Origin: Asticcacaulis sp. UBA2476
GTDB lineage: Bacteria; Pseudomonadota; Alphaproteobacteria; Caulobacterales; Caulobacteraceae
NCBI GenBank assembly: GCA_002342035.1
Contig: DDPE01000041.1
Location: 1-64,000, forward strand
DNA length: 64,000 bases
Direction: 5' to 3'
Within the stretch, counting starts at the first letter, position 1. Each line of letters begins with the position of its first letter. The notes beneath the pieces are model-generated. The model was not told where the DNA came from, made no database searches, and saw only the letters and a list, made by a program, of their open reading frames with translations. Below, in pieces: positions 43,046 through 53,292 of this stretch. Position numbers and translations under genes: made by a program.

Positions 43046-43211
43046 GCCTTGCGCGCCACGCTATGATTGATATCGCGCACGATCGATCAAATTGCGCTTG
43101 TCTCGCTCATTACAAAGGCGTAGCCTCCCGATAAAATAAAAGGCACCCCGGTTTAACCGATCCGGCAGGGCCAGCCTTTCACGGGGAAACTAAACTCAAG
43201 GATATAATCAG

Positions 43212-45176
43212 ATGCATGATCTGAAACTTTACCTTCGCCGCTCAGGGGCGGTTCTGCCGACACTCGCCGCACTCGCCATGTCAACGGCGGCGTTAGCGCA
43301 AGCCGGTCCGCGCCATATGGAAGCAATCGACCGCGGCGTGGTCGCTGTTCCGGCCACTAATGGTGTGCTGGTTAGCTGGCGCCTGCTGGGCAATGATGCG
43401 GATAAGACGACCTTTAATCTCTATCGCGACGGCAAGAAAATCACGCCAAAGCCCATCAGCGTGACGAATTTCGCAGACGCCAAGGGTAGCGCGACATCCA
43501 TCTATAAAGTCGCAGCAATCACGGGTGGCAAGGCAACCGGCACCTCAGCTGATGCGCGCGTGTGGGCAGAGGGCTACCTCAACATTCCGCTGAATAAGCC
43601 CGCTGACGGCACCACGCCCGATGGCCAAACCTATAGCTACAATGCTAATGACGCTTCGGTCGGCGACCTTGATGGCGATGGCCGTTATGAGATCATCCTG
43701 AAGTGGGACCCCAGCAATTCCAAGGACAATTCCCAGGGCGGCTATACCGGCAATGTCTTTATCGATGCCTATACGCTTGACGGCAAACAGCTTTGGCGCA
43801 TCAATCTGGGGCGCAATATTCGCGCCGGCGCCCATTACAGCCAGTTTCAGGTGGCCGACTATGATGGTGACGGCAAGGCCGAACTGATCGTCAAAACCGC
43901 CGATGGCACCAAAGACGCTCAGGGCAAGGTCATCGGCGATGCGAATGCCAATTGGGTAGAAGGTGATGGCGAGGTCGCCCAGAACGATCGCACCGGCTCC
44001 GTCGTCGCACCCGACGGCAAATTGATGGCGCAATTTAAAGGCCGCATCCTTAAGGGGCCGGAATATTTAAGCGTCTTCGAGGGCGCCACCGGTCGTGTGC
44101 TCGATACTGTCGATTTTGCTAATACACGCGGCACCACCGGGCCGGACGCCACCCCCGAAGAACAAAAAGCCCGCTGGGGCGACGCCTACGGCAACCGGTC
44201 GGAGCGCTATCTGGCGGGCACGGCCTGGCTTGACGGTGTTCATCCGTCAGTGGTTATGGCGCGTGGCTATTACGCCCGCACAACCCTGTCGGCCTATGAT
44301 TTCCGCGATGGTAAGCTGAACAAGCGCTGGTACTTTGATTCCGAAGCTGACGGCGCGCCGGACGGCTATTCGCATCAGGGCAACCACCAGTTCTCGGTCG
44401 CTGACGTCGATGGCGACGGTAAGGATGAAGTCATATATGGCTCCATGACGTTGGATGATGACGGTAAGCCCCTGTGGAGCGCCAAACTCGGTCACGGCGA
44501 CGCCATGCATGTCTCCGACCTCGATCCGACTCGTCCTGGCCTTGAAAAGTTTGGCGTGCATGAAAGCATGCGCGACAGCGGCAACCGCGGCTCAGCCATG
44601 CTGGACGCCAAAACGGGTGAGATCATCTGGTCGACCCCGGCTGAAAAAGATACCGGGCGCGGCGTCTCCGCAGATATTGACCCGCGTCACCTTGGGACAG
44701 AATCATGGGCCTCTAACTCGTCCAACCTATATAATGCCAAGGGCGAGATAATCTCGGACAAGCGCCCGCGTTCGATGAACTTTGCCATCTGGTGGGACGG
44801 CGATCTGACCCGCGAACTACTGGACGGCAACAAGATCTTTAAGTGGGACTGGAAGACAGGCGACTCGCCCGTCATTTTCGAGATGACGGACACCACCTCC
44901 AACAATGGCACCAAGTCCAATCCGGCGCTGCAGGCCGACATACTCGGTGACTGGCGCGAAGAGGTCATTATGCGCACCACCGACAATACGGCCTTACGTA
45001 TCTATTCGACCAATATCCCGACGACCTACCGCTTCACCACCCTGATGCACGATCCGGTTTACCGGGCGGGCATCGCCTGGCAGAACACGGCCTATAACCA
45101 GCCGCCGCACGTCAGCTACTACCTGGGTGAAGGTATGAAAACCCCGCCCAAAGCCAATATCAAAATCGGCAAATAG
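43212..45176 (+). CDS. Rhamnogalacturonan endolyase, PL11
   Basis: A 654-residue exported lyase that cuts the rhamnogalacturonan-I backbone by beta-elimination. Signal peptide to about ALAQ (residues 1-30). The N-terminal fibronectin-like domain has GVLVSWRLLGNDADKTTFNLYRDG; an eight-bladed propeller follows with calcium-binding repeats such as DLDGDGRYEIILKWDPSNSKDNS, DYDGDGKAELIVKTADGT and DVDGDGKDEVIYGS. GTESWASNSSNLYNAKGE and LLGD-type DILGDWREEVIMRT are conserved in YesW-like PL11. ATG 43212 has AAGGA 9 bp upstream. It ends at a strong terminator and has the sRNA candidate upstream. Confidence 0.96.
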   Translation: MHDLKLYLRRSGAVLPTLAALAMSTAALAQAGPRHMEAIDRGVVAVPATNGVLVSWRLLGNDADKTTFNLYRDGKKITPKPISVTNFADAKGSATSIYKVAAITGGKATGTSADARVWAEGYLNIPLNKPADGTTPDGQTYSYNANDASVGDLDGDGRYEIILKWDPSNSKDNSQGGYTGNVFIDAYTLDGKQLWRINLGRNIRAGAHYSQFQVADYDGDGKAELIVKTADGTKDAQGKVIGDANANWVEGDGEVAQNDRTGSVVAPDGKLMAQFKGRILKGPEYLSVFEGATGRVLDTVDFANTRGTTGPDATPEEQKARWGDAYGNRSERYLAGTAWLDGVHPSVVMARGYYARTTLSAYDFRDGKLNKRWYFDSEADGAPDGYSHQGNHQFSVADVDGDGKDEVIYGSMTLDDDGKPLWSAKLGHGDAMHVSDLDPTRPGLEKFGVHESMRDSGNRGSAMLDAKTGEIIWSTPAEKDTGRGVSADIDPRHLGTESWASNSSNLYNAKGEIISDKRPRSMNFAIWWDGDLTRELLDGNKIFKWDWKTGDSPVIFEMTDTTSNNGTKSNPALQADILGDWREEVIMRTTDNTALRIYSTNIPTTYRFTTLMHDPVYRAGIAWQNTAYNQPPHVSYYLGEGMKTPPKANIKIGK

Positions 45177-45240
45177 GTAAAAAGCGCCATCCAAAAAGTG
45201 GATACCGGTTTTTGGAAAAATTGCGCGTCAAACAAAATAA

Positions 45241-45266
45241 CCCCCGGAGTTCGCTCCGGGGGTTTT
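45241..45266. terminator. Bidirectional intrinsic terminator
   Basis: CCCCCGGAG-TTCG-CTCCGGGGG is a 9-bp stem with a stable UUCG loop, followed by TTTTAATTT and preceded by an A-rich tract. It can serve both the PL11 gene and the convergent PL22 gene. Confidence 0.9.
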
Positions 45267-45283
45267 AATTTGTCCAAACCGTC

Positions 45284-46612
45284 TTAAGCCTTGGCGACCT
45301 CGACCGCATAGGTATGGATCGGGCCGTGCATGCTGGAGCGGAACAGCAGCCACTTACCATCGGGCGTGAATTGCAGGTTCGGCTCAACCCGGTAATCGTG
45401 CTTGGCCATGTTGAGAATCTTTTTCGACCTCAGCACCCCCGGTCGCACCAGATCGGCGGCATTGGGCGCGGAGACGCCTAAGTCCTCAATGATCTCCGGC
45501 TCGAACAGATAAATCCATTTGCCGTCCTTGGCCTTAGCGACCATTTCCTCATCGCCGCCATCACCGGCGAACAGCTTGCCATCGCGCGATATCTGGAAAT
45601 GCACTGACCATTCGTTGCGCTCCATGTGGTACCAGATGCGCTTGCCGGTCTTAAGATTATAAGAGGCCAGCCAGAAGTCTTCACCGCGCGGGGTTTGCAG
45701 GTCATACAGAATCTGCTCGCCATCGAATGAGAAGAACTCATGGCCGGCGATTTCCATATTCATGGTGCGCTTATGGATATCGCGCTTATCTGAGCCGTCA
45801 GCGCGGATCGTCCAGATGCGGTCGACCATGTGCCAGGGGCCTTCGTGGCAGTACATGATCTGCTGAGGATCAGTCGGGGAAAACTGAATGTGGTTCAGCC
45901 AGTCGGTCGAGGCCGTCACCACCTTACGCTCACCGGTCTTGATATCGAGCGTGAAGATTTCCATCGGAATGTTTTGCGCCAGCCGGTCGGCCATGCGCAC
46001 TTCCTTGGCCGCCGCAAACGACAGAGGCTTGCCGTCTGGCCCTACGGCGTTATAGCCTCCGTCGGTGCCCGCAATCTTTGGCCCCGGCTGCAGTTCATAG
46101 TGCCGCTCAGCCCATACGCCCAGCAATAGCGTATCATCGGCATTGACCGACCCGATCCAGCCACCGACGTTTTTGGCAATCACGGTCGCCTTACCCGTAT
46201 TGATATCGATAGCATAGTAATCGAGGGCGAGGGCACCCTTGCCCTGACCCTGCACTTTGGCCTGCCGGACATAGACGATCGGTTTGGTGCGCGATACCAT
46301 GATCACTTCGAACAGGTGAGCGTTTTTGGCCTTGGTCAGCGGGGAAACTTTCCAGGTACCAATCTCGGCCTTCATGACGCCGTTCGGGCCGTTGAAAACC
46401 ATCCACTTGCCGTCGCCGGTAAAGGCATTGTCGTGGAAATAGAGGAACTTGGAATTATCCTCAGTCGAGACCCGTCGCACCCGGTGGCCGGTGTCGGCAT
46501 CGACCCATTCGACGGGAATATCTTTGGTTGGCGTTGGGGTTTGCGCCTGTGCGGGCATGGCCGACAGCGCGGCCAGAGCCGCAGCGCCCGTCAGAAAAGT
46601 GCGTTTTTGCAT
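45284..46612 (-). CDS. Oligogalacturonate lyase, PL22, with signal peptide
   Basis: A 442-residue seven-bladed propeller lyase that degrades short galacturonides. STDWLNHIQFSPTDP, YCHEGPWHMVDRIWTI and MEIAGHEFFSFDGEQILYDLQTPRGEDFW are the PL22 core, containing the metal-binding histidines; VEPNLQFTPDGKWLLFRS lies near the C-terminus. Unlike the enterobacterial enzymes, which are cytoplasmic, it starts with a clear signal peptide (MQKRTFLTGAAALAALSAMPAQAQ). ATG 46612 is preferred over an upstream TTG. It is convergent with PL11 and downstream of the DUF1961 gene on the same strand. Confidence 0.92.
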   Translation of the reverse strand: MQKRTFLTGAAALAALSAMPAQAQTPTPTKDIPVEWVDADTGHRVRRVSTEDNSKFLYFHDNAFTGDGKWMVFNGPNGVMKAEIGTWKVSPLTKAKNAHLFEVIMVSRTKPIVYVRQAKVQGQGKGALALDYYAIDINTGKATVIAKNVGGWIGSVNADDTLLLGVWAERHYELQPGPKIAGTDGGYNAVGPDGKPLSFAAAKEVRMADRLAQNIPMEIFTLDIKTGERKVVTASTDWLNHIQFSPTDPQQIMYCHEGPWHMVDRIWTIRADGSDKRDIHKRTMNMEIAGHEFFSFDGEQILYDLQTPRGEDFWLASYNLKTGKRIWYHMERNEWSVHFQISRDGKLFAGDGGDEEMVAKAKDGKWIYLFEPEIIEDLGVSAPNAADLVRPGVLRSKKILNMAKHDYRVEPNLQFTPDGKWLLFRSSMHGPIHTYAVEVAKA

Positions 46613-46692
46613 CAATAATCCCTGCTGAGTGTTATTAGGCTTTCAGTCTTTTGCCTGAACACTAGCGCGAATTTCACAACAATCAATCATAA

Positions 46693-47439
46693 TCACGCAA
46701 TTTTGCGCACCGTCAGATCCGCGTAATCGGCAATCAAAGGCGCCATCTGCCGGAACCCTATCGACCCTGATGTCGGACTGCCGGGCGTCACATCCCAATG
46801 CACCACCGGCAGGTCGTTGATCAGGAAATCAACCGCCTTATGGGTCTTGCGAATTTTAACATCATAGGGCGGGGTGGCGTCTTCGACATCCGGCAGAGGG
46901 TCAGCCCCTTGTGCCAGCATAATAAACCCCGGCGCACGGCGTAAGTTGGCCAGATGAAACGCCCGCTCTTCTGGCCATCGGCGACGGAAATAGGCGATTT
47001 GCAGCGCATCGACATCGCTCTGGGTATATTGATCATAAATACCGGCGCGCGATTTGAGCCCTTTATCGAGTACATGCACCCGTTTGCCATTCAGCAGTCC
47101 GCCCGCGGCAAAAAACAGAATGCACAGGCCCGGCTCGGCCACCGGCCAGAATTTCCAGCTAATCTCGACATTATCCGGGAAGATTTCCGGACACCAAAAC
47201 ACAAAGTTCGATGCCTGCCCCTCGGACGGATCACGCGCGTTCTGCAAGGTCATGCGCCCGCGCTCAAAGCTGATTTTCGCCTCGCCTTCCAGTTTAAACG
47301 CCGCGATATCTTCGGGTTTGGACAAGGGGTTGTGGTAGATGATGTCGCCCACCTTGGCCGCCTGCGCCGCCACGGTCGTGCCGGTCCCGACCAAACCCAA
47401 AGCGCTTAAACCGCCTGCCAATTGCCGCCGCGAAATCAT
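46693..47439 (-). CDS. DUF1961 family protein (YesU-like), exported
   Basis: A 248-residue protein with a twin-arginine signal (SRRQLAGGLSALGLVGTGTTVAAQA). The mature part is a DUF1961 concanavalin-like beta sandwich: NFVFWCPEIFPDNVEISWKFWPVAEPGLCILFFAAGG, then YDQYTQSDVDALQIAYFRRRWPEERAFHLANLRRAPG, and a C-terminal GSIGFRQM stretch. The Bacillus subtilis homologue YesU is encoded in the rhamnogalacturonan utilisation cluster, which agrees with this context, but no activity is established here. It starts 11 bp after rhaI and is probably co-transcribed with it. Confidence 0.85.
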   Translation of the reverse strand: MISRRQLAGGLSALGLVGTGTTVAAQAAKVGDIIYHNPLSKPEDIAAFKLEGEAKISFERGRMTLQNARDPSEGQASNFVFWCPEIFPDNVEISWKFWPVAEPGLCILFFAAGGLLNGKRVHVLDKGLKSRAGIYDQYTQSDVDALQIAYFRRRWPEERAFHLANLRRAPGFIMLAQGADPLPDVEDATPPYDVKIRKTHKAVDFLINDLPVVHWDVTPGSPTSGSIGFRQMAPLIADYADLTVRKIA

Positions 47440-47450
47440 AGCTTACTCCC

Positions 47451-48758
<1,308 letters not shown>

Positions 48759-48889
48759 GACCTGGCCTCATCTTTTGGTCCCGCTTCACATACGGGGGCG
48801 CATTTTTACACGCGTCTTATGGCGGTAACCGGTCGGTTTGTCAGTCTTTTTTCATGTCTATGGTATTTATATAACATGAGGCGACTTAT

Positions 48890-48905
48890 TGACACCTCAC
48901 TGTCA
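48890..48905. promoter_or_regulatory. Palindromic operator candidate between rhaI and the kinase gene
   Basis: TGACACCTCACTGTCA has exact 5-bp arms TGACA/TGTCA around 6 bp, extended imperfectly by TTAT and TAAA on the sides. It sits 131 bp upstream of rhaI and 115 bp upstream of the kinase, where a single regulator could control both. Confidence 0.4.
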
Positions 48906-48918
48906 TAAACACGCAGCG

Positions 48919-48949
48919 TTGATTGCGCCCTTTGCGGCTATGCTATAAT
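48919..48949 (+). promoter_or_regulatory. Candidate promoter of the FGGY kinase gene
   Basis: An exact TATAAT (48944-48949) is preceded by TTGATT 19 bp upstream or TTGCGC 15 bp upstream; neither spacing is ideal. The predicted start would leave a leader of about 65 nt. Confidence 0.4.
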
Positions 48950-49019
48950 CTGAGGGGCTTAAGCCGTCGCAGAACGGTGACACAAAAGATGGTAACGGGA
49001 AACGATAAGAGGCCACAGG

Positions 49020-50438
49020 TTGGGAGACATCCGGCAAAAAGACACGGTTTGCGTCGTGTTGGACATCGGCAAGAGCTTTGCCAAGGTCAGCCTCATCAAT
49101 CATGAAGGTAAGATCCTTAGTGAGCGCCGGGTGGTGACGCCGCGCCTGCACGCGCATCTTTATGCCGCCTATGATGTTGATCGCCTCCATAGCTGGTTTC
49201 TGGGGCAGTTGCGCGAACTGTCGGTGCGTTACGACATCGACAGGATCGTGCCGGTCACCCACGGCGCGACCTGCGCTTTCCTGAGCGAAGACGGCCAGTT
49301 GCTGCAACCGATTCAGGACTATGAAGCCGCCATCCCGCAGCTTTACCGAGAAGCCTATAATGCCATCCGGCCGCATTTTTCGCACACCCTGTCGCCCAGC
49401 CTGCCCAACGGGTTGAATATGGGCTGCCAGATCTATTGGCATGCCCGCAGAGACCCGAAGTTTTTCGAGCGGGTGCGCTGGATCTTAAGCTATCCACAAT
49501 ACTGGACCTGGCGCTTAAGCGGAGCGCTTACCACCGAAGTCACGTCCATGGGGTGCCACACTGACCTGTGGGCGCCGCTGCAAAAAACCTACTCGTCCAT
49601 GGCTATCCGCCAGGGCTGGGTTGAGCGCTTCCCTGAGCTTAAAAACGCCTGGGACGAAGCTGGCCCGCTGCGCCCCGACATCGCCGATGCCACGGGCTTA
49701 AGCCGTGACTGCAAGGTTCTGGTCGGGCTGCATGATACCAATGCGGCTCTGGCTTCGGTGATTGTGCGCCAGCACCGCGATCCGTCATTCATTCCGCCCG
49801 CCATGTTGTCGACCGGCACATGGTTCATTGCGCTGGCACCCGAAACCTCGGTCAGCGATCTTAAGGCTGAGCGCGATTGTCTGGCTAAGGTCGATGTGTT
49901 CGGCAATCCGGTCGCCTGTTCCCGCTTTATGGGTGGCCGGGCCTATGATCTGATAACCCACGGCATGACCGCAACTGATGTCGACCCGGCGATCACTCAG
50001 GCCGTTATGCGCGACGGCGCTCTGGCCCTGCCCAGTTTCGATGATGCCGGCGGGCCGTATCAGGGTCGGCGCGGCGAAATCCGCGGCCTCAAGGTTGATA
50101 CCCCGGCCCATCGTGCGGCTCTGGGCCAGCTTTATCTGGCCATGGTCAGCGACACCTGCCTGAACCTGATCCATGCCGATGGCCCGTTGCTGATCGAAGG
50201 GGTGGCGGCCCGTCATCCCCATCTGTGCGCCCTGATCGCCTCTGTCAGGAATACGCCAGTCTATGTCAATGATACCTCAAACGGGGTGACACTGGGGGCC
50301 GGAGCCATTGCCTATTACCATGAGGCGACCCCGCCCGCGCCCAATTACCGGCGCATTGACCCGCTGCTTAAGGACGAGGTTCTGAAGTACCGCTCGGTCT
50401 GGTCGCAGGCCCTGCTGGAGACGGGAAAAGCCGCGTAA
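49020..50438 (+). CDS. FGGY-family carbohydrate kinase, probably L-rhamnulose kinase
   Basis: A 472-residue sugar kinase with two actin-like domains. The N-terminal phosphate loop VVLDIGKSFAKVSLIN replaces the usual D-x-G-T-T version, which is seen in rhamnulo- and fuculokinase-related members. Later elements are GLHDTNAALA, MLSTGTWFIALAP and the C-terminal NDTSNGVTLGAGA. Next to rhaI, mutarotase and rhaT the best guess is phosphorylation of L-rhamnulose, though fuculose is possible given the GH95 gene. The start is TTG 49020 with AAGAGG upstream; no in-frame ATG is near. No class II aldolase (rhaD or fucA) is in the window. Confidence 0.83.
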   Translation: MGDIRQKDTVCVVLDIGKSFAKVSLINHEGKILSERRVVTPRLHAHLYAAYDVDRLHSWFLGQLRELSVRYDIDRIVPVTHGATCAFLSEDGQLLQPIQDYEAAIPQLYREAYNAIRPHFSHTLSPSLPNGLNMGCQIYWHARRDPKFFERVRWILSYPQYWTWRLSGALTTEVTSMGCHTDLWAPLQKTYSSMAIRQGWVERFPELKNAWDEAGPLRPDIADATGLSRDCKVLVGLHDTNAALASVIVRQHRDPSFIPPAMLSTGTWFIALAPETSVSDLKAERDCLAKVDVFGNPVACSRFMGGRAYDLITHGMTATDVDPAITQAVMRDGALALPSFDDAGGPYQGRRGEIRGLKVDTPAHRAALGQLYLAMVSDTCLNLIHADGPLLIEGVAARHPHLCALIASVRNTPVYVNDTSNGVTLGAGAIAYYHEATPPAPNYRRIDPLLKDEVLKYRSVWSQALLETGKAA

Positions 50439-50479
50439 GTCTCATATTGTGAACAGACATTCGACAAGCGCGAAAAACC

Positions 50480-50494
50480 TGTTTAATATAAACA
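50480..50494. promoter_or_regulatory. Palindromic operator candidate upstream of the DeoR gene
   Basis: TGTTTA-ATA-TAAACA is an exact inverted repeat 91 bp upstream of the regulator start. Its position suits autoregulation by the DeoR protein. Confidence 0.45.
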
Positions 50495-50585
50495 ATCATC
50501 TTTAATCATGATTCCCGTCCGTGTCTGGACACACAGGCTTTGCGTGGCCGTTCGGGACAATAAAAACCAAGGGGACGGACCGTAC

Positions 50586-51407
50586 ATGCATTTTCAGGAT
50601 CGCTGGAAACTGATCATTGATGAACTTAATCATGACCGGGTCACCTCGGTCGATGAACTGACGGCCAAGCTGGGGGCTTCTCCCGCCACCATCCGTCGCG
50701 ACCTGAACGAACTGCATGAACTGGGTCATTTGCTGCGCGTTCGTGGCGGCGCCATGCGTATCGAAGGTGCCCATATTGGCCTTAAAGTCACCAGCGACGA
50801 CCGCCGCAACAGCCTGACCGGTCAGGCGCCGTTTTTCGAGAGCGTCATCCATTATGCGCCCGCGAAAAAGGCCATTGCCCGCGCCGCGCTTGACCTGCTC
50901 AAACCCGGCATGTCGATGATCATCGACGGCGGTACGACCACCTATATGCTGGCGTCGATCATGCCGAACGACAGCTATAATGTGCTGACGACCTCGATCC
51001 CGATCCTGCAAAGCCTGCTGGATCGCACCCGCATCCGGGTTACCCTGCCCGGTGGGGAACTGTTCCGTGAGCAGCGCATCATCCTCAATCCGTATGAGGA
51101 TGGTATGCTGCAAAATTTCGCCGCCCAGCGCATGTTTATCGGCGCGCAGGCGATCACACCCAACGGCCTGATGCAGACCGATACCTTGTTGGTGCAATCC
51201 GAACGCCGCCTGATTGAACGCGCCCAGCAGGTCGTCGTGCTGGCCGACTCGTCAAAGATCAATGCACCCGCGTCATTGTCGGTGTGCCCGCTGACCGAGA
51301 TCGACATTCTGATCACCGATTCCGGCCTCAGCACCCGCGATAAACTGTGGCTGGAGGATGCCGGTATCGACGTCCGTGTCGTTGACGTACTTCCAGAAGA
51401 TCAATAA
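50586..51407 (+). CDS. DeoR/GlpR-family sugar regulator
   Basis: A 273-residue regulator. The N-terminal winged helix is RWKLIIDELNHDRVTSVDELTAKLGASPATIRRDLNELHELGHLLRVRGGA, the DeoR signature. The C-terminal DeoRC sensor domain, related to phosphosugar isomerases, has IIDGGTTTYMLASIMP and the FIGAQAITPNGLMQTD stretch. It would sense a phosphorylated ketose, for example rhamnulose-1-phosphate made by the upstream kinase. ATG 50586 follows GGGGACGGA; the 26 codons upstream lack family similarity. It lies downstream of the kinase on the same strand, separated by 147 bp with its own operator candidate. Confidence 0.92.
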   Translation: MHFQDRWKLIIDELNHDRVTSVDELTAKLGASPATIRRDLNELHELGHLLRVRGGAMRIEGAHIGLKVTSDDRRNSLTGQAPFFESVIHYAPAKKAIARAALDLLKPGMSMIIDGGTTTYMLASIMPNDSYNVLTTSIPILQSLLDRTRIRVTLPGGELFREQRIILNPYEDGMLQNFAAQRMFIGAQAITPNGLMQTDTLLVQSERRLIERAQQVVVLADSSKINAPASLSVCPLTEIDILITDSGLSTRDKLWLEDAGIDVRVVDVLPEDQ

Positions 51408-51410
51408 GCA

Positions 51411-51437
51411 AAAACCCCGGTGAAAGCCGGGGTTTTT
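51411..51437. terminator. Bidirectional intrinsic terminator
   Basis: AAAACCCCGG-TGAAAG-CCGGGGTTTTT serves the convergent DeoR and rhaM genes. Confidence 0.9.
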
Positions 51438-51440
51438 AAC

Positions 51441-51758
51441 TTATGCCATATAGAAAACGTGCTTGAGATCCTTAGCCACCGGCGAATTATCCGGATTGCT
51501 GTCCATAATATCGGCCATATAAGCCCACCATTTTTTCATAATCGGCAGACTGGGCAGATCATCCATAGTGTGATCATCGGTGCGCTTTAGAACCCCAAAC
51601 AGCGTCAGCGTCTCCGGATCGAGAAATATCGAATAGTCAGACACGCCGGCCTGATGCAAAAGATCCGACAGTTCCGGCCAGATTTCATCGTGACGCTTTT
51701 GGTACTCGGCTTCAAAGCCGGGCTTAAGCTGCATTTTAAAGCCGTGAATTTGGGTCAT
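51441..51758 (-). CDS. rhaM: L-rhamnose mutarotase
   Basis: Interconverts alpha and beta anomers of L-rhamnose before isomerisation. The 105-residue dimeric alpha/beta barrel protein shows the catalytic histidine H23 in YQKRHDEIWPELSDLLHQAG, the YSIFLDPETLTLFGVLK strand pair, and the C-terminal WWAYMADIMDSNPDNSP with the family tryptophans. Length matches the family (about 104). Its start lies 3 bp after the CE12 stop, in an operon with it. Confidence 0.96.
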   Translation of the reverse strand: MTQIHGFKMQLKPGFEAEYQKRHDEIWPELSDLLHQAGVSDYSIFLDPETLTLFGVLKRTDDHTMDDLPSLPIMKKWWAYMADIMDSNPDNSPVAKDLKHVFYMA

Positions 51759-51761
51759 GAT

Positions 51762-53099
51762 TTAGTTCCCTGATATCTTAGTGACGACGTCGCGCATGAC
51801 GGGCCAGTCGGTGGGTTTAAGTTCAAAATTTTTCGGATCAGCCGGTTTGGCCGGATCAAAAGCGACAAAATCGGACGCAGCCTTGAGGTCAAGTCCGCTC
51901 TGTGGGTCGGTGATCGTCTGCGCAACTAAGTTTGCTATCACAAACGCCCCATAAGCATTGTGGTGCGTGCCGTCCTTGCCGCCATTACCGAACGCCTGCG
52001 GACTGACCTGCGGCCCTAGCGCTTCATAAAGCATCGCCGTTTTGGCGGTCAAATCGATAAACGGCACATTCAATTCGGCCGCCACCTTACGGACAGCGTC
52101 ATCATAACCGGCCAGCGTATTGGTGATCTTGCCGTCTTTGAACGTGCGGCGCGAGACCGGCGAGATCAGCACGACCTTCATGCCGTGAGCCTGCGCATCG
52201 GATGCGAAAGCTTTCAACCACGCCGGATAGGATTGCTCAGCGCTGACATAGGTGCGCGGCCATTGCTTTTTTTGGTCGTTATGGCCGAACTGGATCAGCA
52301 GCACATCCCCTGCCCGCGCCTCACTCAGCAGTTTATCCCAGCGGAGGCTTGTGACGAACGATTTCATCGTCTCGCCGGATCGGGCATGGTTGGCCACCGA
52401 CACGTCGCTTGTCAGAAAGCGCGGCAGCATTTGCCCCCACGACGCATAGTCCGTTCCGCCCTGATCGGTGACGGTGGAATCCCCCGCCATAAAGACGCGC
52501 CGTGCGGTCACAGGCGCAATCTCAACCAACTGCACGGCGGGTGTTTCACCTGAAAACGCCACGGTCAGCTTGTCGTCCCAGGTGCGGCTCTCGGTGGCTT
52601 CATCACCGCGAAGACCCACGCGCGGGGCCTTAGCCGCGTCCTGCTCAGAGGTCGCCAGCGAGGCATTGCGGACATTGACGATAAACTCGACGGTTTTCAT
52701 CTCGCCTTTTTTTAAGGAAACTGGCGCCATCATCAGGCGGCGATCTTCGGCCCAGATCGAGGTCCGGCTAACGGCCTTTTTATTGCCCAGCGTCACACGA
52801 ACACGATAATCACCGGGGGCGACCTTGACCGCCAACGCCTGCTCATTGCCGTCCTTGGTATTGGTGAAGCCATAGCCTTTGGCCTCGTCATAGGCCTGCG
52901 CCGGGGTCAGACTAACCGCATCAGCGCCACCTTTAACGGCCGGATCGAGAGTGAATCTATAGCTGACGGCGGAGACGTTCACAGGGGTCGTGGCACCTTG
53001 AGCTAATACCGCGTCATAGGATATGGCCATAATCCCGGCACTCATCATCAGCGCCGCCCACAGCACCTTAGTCCCATTTTTTTGATTATTTTTGATCAT
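51762..53099 (-). CDS. Rhamnogalacturonan acetylesterase, CE12 SGNH hydrolase
   Basis: Removes acetyl groups from rhamnogalacturonan-I so that lyases can act. The 445-residue exported protein has a signal segment (to about VLAQ, residue 34), an N-terminal beta-sandwich domain (residues ~40-195, with YRFTLDP and GDYRVRVTLGNKKAVS), and a C-terminal SGNH domain. The catalytic serine is S208 (MAGDSTVTDQGG), block II is ARSGET, block III has N274 (GHND), and the Asp-His pair is D376/H379 (DGTHHN). The ATG at 53099 has no strong ribosome-binding site. Followed after 3 bp by rhaM; divergent from the GH43-GH35 gene. Confidence 0.92.
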   Translation of the reverse strand: MIKNNQKNGTKVLWAALMMSAGIMAISYDAVLAQGATTPVNVSAVSYRFTLDPAVKGGADAVSLTPAQAYDEAKGYGFTNTKDGNEQALAVKVAPGDYRVRVTLGNKKAVSRTSIWAEDRRLMMAPVSLKKGEMKTVEFIVNVRNASLATSEQDAAKAPRVGLRGDEATESRTWDDKLTVAFSGETPAVQLVEIAPVTARRVFMAGDSTVTDQGGTDYASWGQMLPRFLTSDVSVANHARSGETMKSFVTSLRWDKLLSEARAGDVLLIQFGHNDQKKQWPRTYVSAEQSYPAWLKAFASDAQAHGMKVVLISPVSRRTFKDGKITNTLAGYDDAVRKVAAELNVPFIDLTAKTAMLYEALGPQVSPQAFGNGGKDGTHHNAYGAFVIANLVAQTITDPQSGLDLKAASDFVAFDPAKPADPKNFELKPTDWPVMRDVVTKISGN

Positions 53100-53155
53100 A
53101 ATTATGAAATTCCGCCCTTATTCCAGCACTAAGATGCTCGTTTATGATATTTTTT

Positions 53156-53179
53156 CATTGATATGATCATTAGTCAATG
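53156..53179. promoter_or_regulatory. Inverted repeat in the CE12 / GH43-GH35 promoter region
   Basis: CATTGA and TCAATG are separated by 12 bp that include a TGATCA palindrome. It lies 57 bp from the CE12 start and 114 bp from the opposite start. An operator is possible; the arms are short. Confidence 0.3.
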
Positions 53180-53292
53180 TCATCTTAATGAACGAATGTT
53201 GACCGGCCGGACGGGCATGGGCGTTTAAGACCCAGCGGTTTTTACCGTCGCCGGACTTTGGTTGAGGAAACTTAAGTTACAGAGGACTTTAA

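Noticed and set aside
42879..43070. A 63-codon ORF over the hairpin cluster before PL11
   Set aside because: It runs through the terminator hairpin and T tract, starts at a GTG without a ribosome-binding site and has no known sequence.
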